Part shown: positions 59,866-64,000 of the stretch, in pieces | Layout of the letters: the number at the start of each line of letters is the position of its first letter | Position numbering within the stretch: position 1 is the first letter of the stretch | Assembly: GCA_950097015.1 (NCBI GenBank) | Contig: CATNEN010000007.1 | Location: 434,001 to 498,000 of the forward strand | Length of the DNA stretch: 64,000 nucleotides | Reading direction: 5' to 3' | DNA from: Macrostomum hystrix | Lineage: Eukaryota > Platyhelminthes > Macrostomidae | Translations under genes and position numbers: made by a program | The notes under the pieces: generated by a model | The model's database searches: none | Told to the model about the DNA's origin: nothing | What the model saw: the letters and a program-made list of their open reading frames with translations, nothing else

Positions 59866-60282
59866 AATAGATGAAACGAGTGTTAATAGGCACATTAAAA
59901 TGAACGGTGAGTATTCAATTTAATAGAAGATGTGCTAAATGGAAGGCATAGAACAGTAATGATATGGAGTTAAAGATTAGTCTGTGTGAGTCAGAGCCAA
60001 TGTCACCCCACCTTTGCCTCACAATCAGCCGTGCACTGCGGTGGCATCCCCAGAAGTCCCCACAAATGCTTCAGCTCTCCCGACTGCAGTGCGCAGCAGT
60101 TCAGTGTGGCTTTTATGACTTGCGAGTTTTTTTCTGTCAATCTGCGGGTTGACTCTGTCCCGCTGATTGCTTCCGGAATTTCTGGCCACTCTTTGGCTGA
60201 GTGGGCTAGCTTTGTTGAGCAGCAAAATACTGCGTCCTAGGGGGCCAGCGGTGCTTTGGGGAAAATAGAGAGATTGAGGAGA

Positions 60283-60765
60283 GATTGAAAACTGGGATCT
60301 GGGAGACTAGGGTAGGATCTGGGAGATTAGGGTGGGATCTGGGAGACTAGGGTAGGATCTGGGAGACTAAGGGTAGGATCTGGGAGACTAGGGTGGGATC
60401 TGGGAGACTAGGGTAGGATCTGGGAGATTAGGGTGGGATCTGGGATATTAAGATGGGATCTTGGAGATTAGGGTAGGAGCTTGGAGATTAAGGTAGGATC
60501 TGGGAGATTAGGGTGGGATCTGGGATATTAGGGTGGGATCTTGGAGATTAGGGTAGGAGCTTGGAGATTAGGGTAGGATCTGGGAGATTAGGGTGGGATC
60601 TGGGATATTAAGATGGGATCTTGGAGATTAGGGTAGGAGCTTGGAGATTAGGGTAGGATCTGGGAGATTAGGGTGGGATCTGGGATATTAGGGTGGGATC
60701 TTGGAGATTAGGGTAGGAGCTTGGAGATTAGGGTAGGATCTGGGAGATTAGGCAGTGGGATCTAT
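60283..60765. repeat. 20-bp G-rich minisatellite with TTAGGGT core
   Basis: About 24 copies of ggatctgggagattagggtg variants (tgggatatta, ttggagatta, gtaggagc). Most carry ttagggt; runs of three Gs recur at short spacing. Confidence 0.93.
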
Positions 60766-61229
60766 GATATCAGGCGTTGGGCCAAGAGAGACTGGAGTAG
60801 CAGTCTGGATAGGAGATCGGTGATTGGTTTTCCCGAGAAGCTGAGACGCAAGTTGACTCCATGATGATACGGAAATGAAGGCAGTGTGATTTGAGATGCC
60901 ATCCCGGCCAGAGAAACCCAGGTGAGAGAGATCTAATCCTGATTCGATTTAATCAGATGTGAGTGTAACTAGGGGATGGGAATCTTGACCGATCGACAAG
61001 CGGAGCGGCTCTCAACTGGAAGTGGCTGAAGGAATCGGCTCAAGCGGTTCTTGATTAGGGGCCGAGAGGCAGAGACGGAAGGGAAGAGATTCGACTATTA
61101 GGGCAGGATTTAGGGAGTCCGTGGCCGGTGCCGCCGCTGATTGGGCCGCAGGCAGTTCGGTCTGACTGATCAAGGCTTTTTAAGTCTCTCAACAGACACA
61201 CACATTCCAGGCTGTTCAGTGCAGTACTG

Positions 61230-64000
61230 ATGCTGCAGAAAATGCTGCTGCTGTTGCTGCTGCTCCATACATTGACTCCCGTCAGATCAGACAATCAGCT
61301 GAGGTGAGTGTGACCGACATACCTAAAAGGTAGAAAAAACTTTAATTGCTTTTTTGGTTTTCTTTTCTTGGAAGCAAGAGGTGAGTGGTGGACCGACTCA
61401 GGCACAAGCTGAGTGCCCCAAACTCCCACTGCCACATCCTCATCCCAGAATCGGATACAGCAATGAGACAATGGGATTACCCCAAACTCCCACTGCCACA
61501 TCCTCATCCCAGAATCGGATACAACAATGAGACGATGCGCGAATTTGTTGCCAAGATATTTGAGGACTACGACAAGTCCATTCCTCCGTCTATGTACACA
61601 GGTGAGAGAGCATTCGCATAGGCTTCTGTTTGTACTATTTGGTCAAGTATTTATTTCTATTTCAAGGGCAGCTGTACTTATGCGTTTACCGCTTCGCTGC
61701 TTTGATATGTGCCAGCATCAAATATGAGAATTCTTACTTAAAGGCAGAGGGAGTGACAGATGGTAGGAGAGTGAGGCCGAGGGAGTGACAGATGGTAGGA
61801 GAGTGAGGCAGAGGGAGTGACAGATGGTAGGAGAGTGAGGCAGAGGGAGTGACAGATGGTAGGAGAGTGAGGCAGAGGGAGTGACAGATGGTAGGAGAGT
61901 GAGGCAGAGGGAGTGACAGATGGTAGGAGAGTGAGGCCGAGGGAGTGACAGATGGTAGGAGAGTGAGGCAGAGGGAGGTGACAGATGGTAGGAGAGTGAG
62001 GCAGAGGGAGTGACAGATGGTAGGAGAGTGAGGCAGAGGGAGTGACAGATGGTAGGCGAGTGAGGCAGAGGGAGTGACAGATGGTAGGAGAGTGAGGCAG
62101 AGGGAGTGACAGATGGTAGGAGAGTGAGGCAGAGGGAGTGACAGATGGTAGGAGAGTGAGGCAGAGGGAGTGACAGATGGTAGGAGAGTGAGGCAGAGGG
62201 AGTGACAGATGGTAGGAGAGTGAGGCAGAGGGAGTGACAGATATGGTGTAGAGTGAATCAGAGGGAGTTAAAGATATGGTGGAGAGTGAGCTAGTGGGAG
62301 TGACTGATGGTTGGAGAGTGAGGCAGTAGGAGTGACAGATATGGTGGAGAGTGAGGCAGTGGGAGTGACAGATATGGTGGAGAGTGAGGCAGTGTCAGTG
62401 ACAGATATGGTGGAGAGTGAGGCAGAGCGAGTGACAGATATGGTGTAGAGTGAATCAGAGGGAGTTAAAGATATGGTGGAGAGTGAGCTAGTGGGAGTGA
62501 CTGATGGTTGGAGAGTGAGGCAGTAGGAGTGACAGATATGGTGGAGAGTGAGGCAGTGGGAGTGACAGATATGGTGGAGAGTGAGGCAGTGTCAGTGACA
62601 GATATGGTGGAGAGTGAGGCAGAGCGAGTGACAGATATGGTGGAGAGTGAGGTAGTGGGAGTGGCAGAGGGTTAGTAGATTGAGGCTGAGTGAGAGAAAT
62701 CAATGGCAGGCATTCATTGATGATGAAGTGATGAGCAGGGACATGCTGTCACAATGTTAAGGCATCCGACCTTCTGCTGATTCGCTCACTGACGCAAACT
62801 TGGGACCGCATTTGATCTAGGCATCACAATTAAGGTTCAAGTCAGCACAATGATTCACTCTATTAGCGGAGTGAACGAGCGTTCGATGGTGAGTTGCGGG
62901 TCCGCGCATTTACGGTTGCTACGGGACCAGACCATGGAAACAATGCTCGTATTCGGCTATTTACTGAAGACACCTTTGAATTAGCACTTAACCCACGCTC
63001 AGCACAAAGGCGCCACTTAAAGTCCCATTAGTCCACCGACCTGCTGAACTCCTTTGACTGAGCGCTCAAGCTGAGAACACCTTTCTCAAATCATTATTCT
63101 CTTCTTGCATAGCTTTGTTTTTCGCGGCCTCTCTATCCGCTTATTACGCAGTGCCTGTACGTCAGGTGGATCGATGTTGTGCTTGACGCATATTATTTAT
63201 AGGAAATTGTCACTTCGTATAAAAACAAAACTGCTTTAGGGATCAGGGGTGTGAAGTTTGTTCTCATGAGACCAAATGTTGTTTTGCTTGGTGAATCCAT
63301 GAACAACAAGCTGCAACACAATTTCCAATGTTTTTAATCTCCCGTTTGTTATTATCCGGCGCGCGCTATTCAATCAACTGTTGTGTAAAACCATCAGCAA
63401 GTTGCTGAGCTGGACAATTGTGGGACACAATGAGAAATACGAAATCTGCACGCACGCCTCCCCAGGTCACACCACTGGGGTCATGGTGTCGATTATGGTT
63501 CACGCCATGAGCTCAATCAACGTCATTAACATGGTGAGTAAGTGCTCCACAAACTCAGCACTGATGTGAATGGACGAGCAAGTCTGTGAAGGATTGAACC
63601 TATTGAAAAATTACTAATTCACTGAGTGTGTTGGAAAATTCCTACTCCAAAACTTACAATCCGTTTCGAGGATCTAGACTGATTGGTAGAGCTTGAGTTT
63701 GTCTTGAGTTAAAATTGTAGCTCGAATATGTCGTTAGCTGCAACAAAATGAAACCAGAAAATATGATTCTTCTCGCGAGTGTCTATGCATCTGTCGTGAC
63801 GCATATCAGTGTTATTTTACTGCATGTCTTTCTTATCATTAGTTGTTGTGCTTCAGTTTTTAGCGTTTGTTTGTTTTGATTTGTGAACTTTGATTCAGGG
63901 CTGAGGGGCAGTGCGGTTATTGCGGTGGCCTGTCCCACCAAGGTCCCTGACTCGATTCCGCAATGAGGCCACATTTATTTCGAGAGCAGCCACGTAGAGA
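61230..64000 (+). CDS. Cys-loop ligand-gated ion channel, 5' exons (runs off window)
   Basis: Exons: 61230-61303 (ATG, then a Leu-rich signal peptide MLQKMLLLLLLLHTLTPVRS), 61513-61601 (IGYNNETMREFVAKIFEDYD then KSIPPSMYTG), then either 62821-62888 or 63466-63533. Phases agree at each junction. The DYDKSIPP segment matches the N-terminal YDKRIRP-type element of GABA-A/glycine/GluCl receptors. The third exon (ITIKVQVSTMIHSISGVNER-SM) matches the following V.V...I.SI..V.E..M strand. The Cys loop and the membrane segments lie beyond the window, so ion selectivity cannot be read; an anion channel is my inference from these N-terminal elements. It is divergent from TARP with about 4 kb between the starts. 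Confidence 0.78.
61416..61543 (+). repeat. 64-bp tandem duplication across an intron/exon border
   Basis: Two adjacent copies (61416-61479, 61480-61543) of sequence starting ccccaaactcccactgccac and ending atgagacaatg/atgagacgatg. Each holds a cccag acceptor (ending 61448 and 61512) and the first bases of receptor exon 2. Confidence 0.9.
61745..62680. repeat. 32/33-bp minisatellite in receptor intron 2
   Basis: First about 15 copies of ggcagagggagtgacagatg + gtaggagagtga (32 bp), then about 13 copies of a related type with gacagatatggtggagagtg. In the second part a block of several units is itself duplicated (about 62235-62440 and 62447-62640). Confidence 0.93.
63893..64000 (+). mobile_element. 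tRNA-derived SINE, family A copy 8 (cut by window end)
   Basis: Head with gaggggcagtgcggttattg and gtccctgactcgattccgca, then gaggccacatttatttcgag. It lies in an intron of the Cys-loop receptor gene and continues beyond the window. Confidence 0.75.

Overview
This is a window of animal nuclear DNA. It has spliced genes with GT/AG introns and typical metazoan neuronal genes (a neuron navigator, a stargazin-type TARP, a Cys-loop receptor). GC-rich coding exons sit among AT-rich or highly repetitive introns and spacers. Very abundant minisatellites, tRNA-derived SINEs and several transposon classes fit a repeat-rich lophotrochozoan genome. A free-living flatworm such as Macrostomum is my best guess, but that is inference: no species marker is present.

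Layout. (1) 1-2684, minus: 5' part of a secreted or surface protein (signal peptide, EGF, cadherin repeat, then a repeated unrecognised domain), running off the left edge. (2) 3560-9345: a 21-bp and a 33-bp minisatellite array. (3) 9650-10234, plus: an intronless helical protein with a possible CARD-like fold. (4) 11642-12109: a TTAA-flanked MITE. (5) 13499-19020, minus: a complete six-exon epsin (ENTH, UIM, DPW and NPF motifs) with minisatellites and SINEs in its introns. (6) 19556-23853: AT-rich spacer with a second MITE. (7) 23854-25047, plus: an intronless Golgi-type glycosyltransferase. (8) 29158-33211, plus: a complete mitochondrial-type aspartyl-tRNA synthetase (six exons). (9) 40455-46303, plus: a neuron navigator (NAV/unc-53) with its C-terminal ATPase; its last intron holds a Tc1/mariner-like element nested in a TTAA MITE. 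(10) 48219-57272, minus: a complete TARP/CACNG-type subunit ending in a PDZ ligand; its first intron holds a young LTR retrotransposon (51090-55381) and two SINEs. (11) 61230-64000, plus: 5' exons of a Cys-loop receptor, divergent from the TARP gene, with a probable pair of mutually exclusive 68-bp exons; it runs off the right edge.

The genes do not form an operon. Epsin, TARP, navigator and the Cys-loop receptor share a neuronal or trafficking theme, but adjacency here is probably ordinary gene order. All exon structures were built by hand from reading frame, splice consensus and phase, and every junction reported agrees in phase. The most notable signals are the paired 68-bp exons, two tandem duplications that copied 3' splice sites (AspRS exon 5 and receptor exon 2), an array of perfect 5' splice-site consensus sequences, the nested transposons, and a frameshift heptamer in a retrotransposon whose two LTRs are identical.
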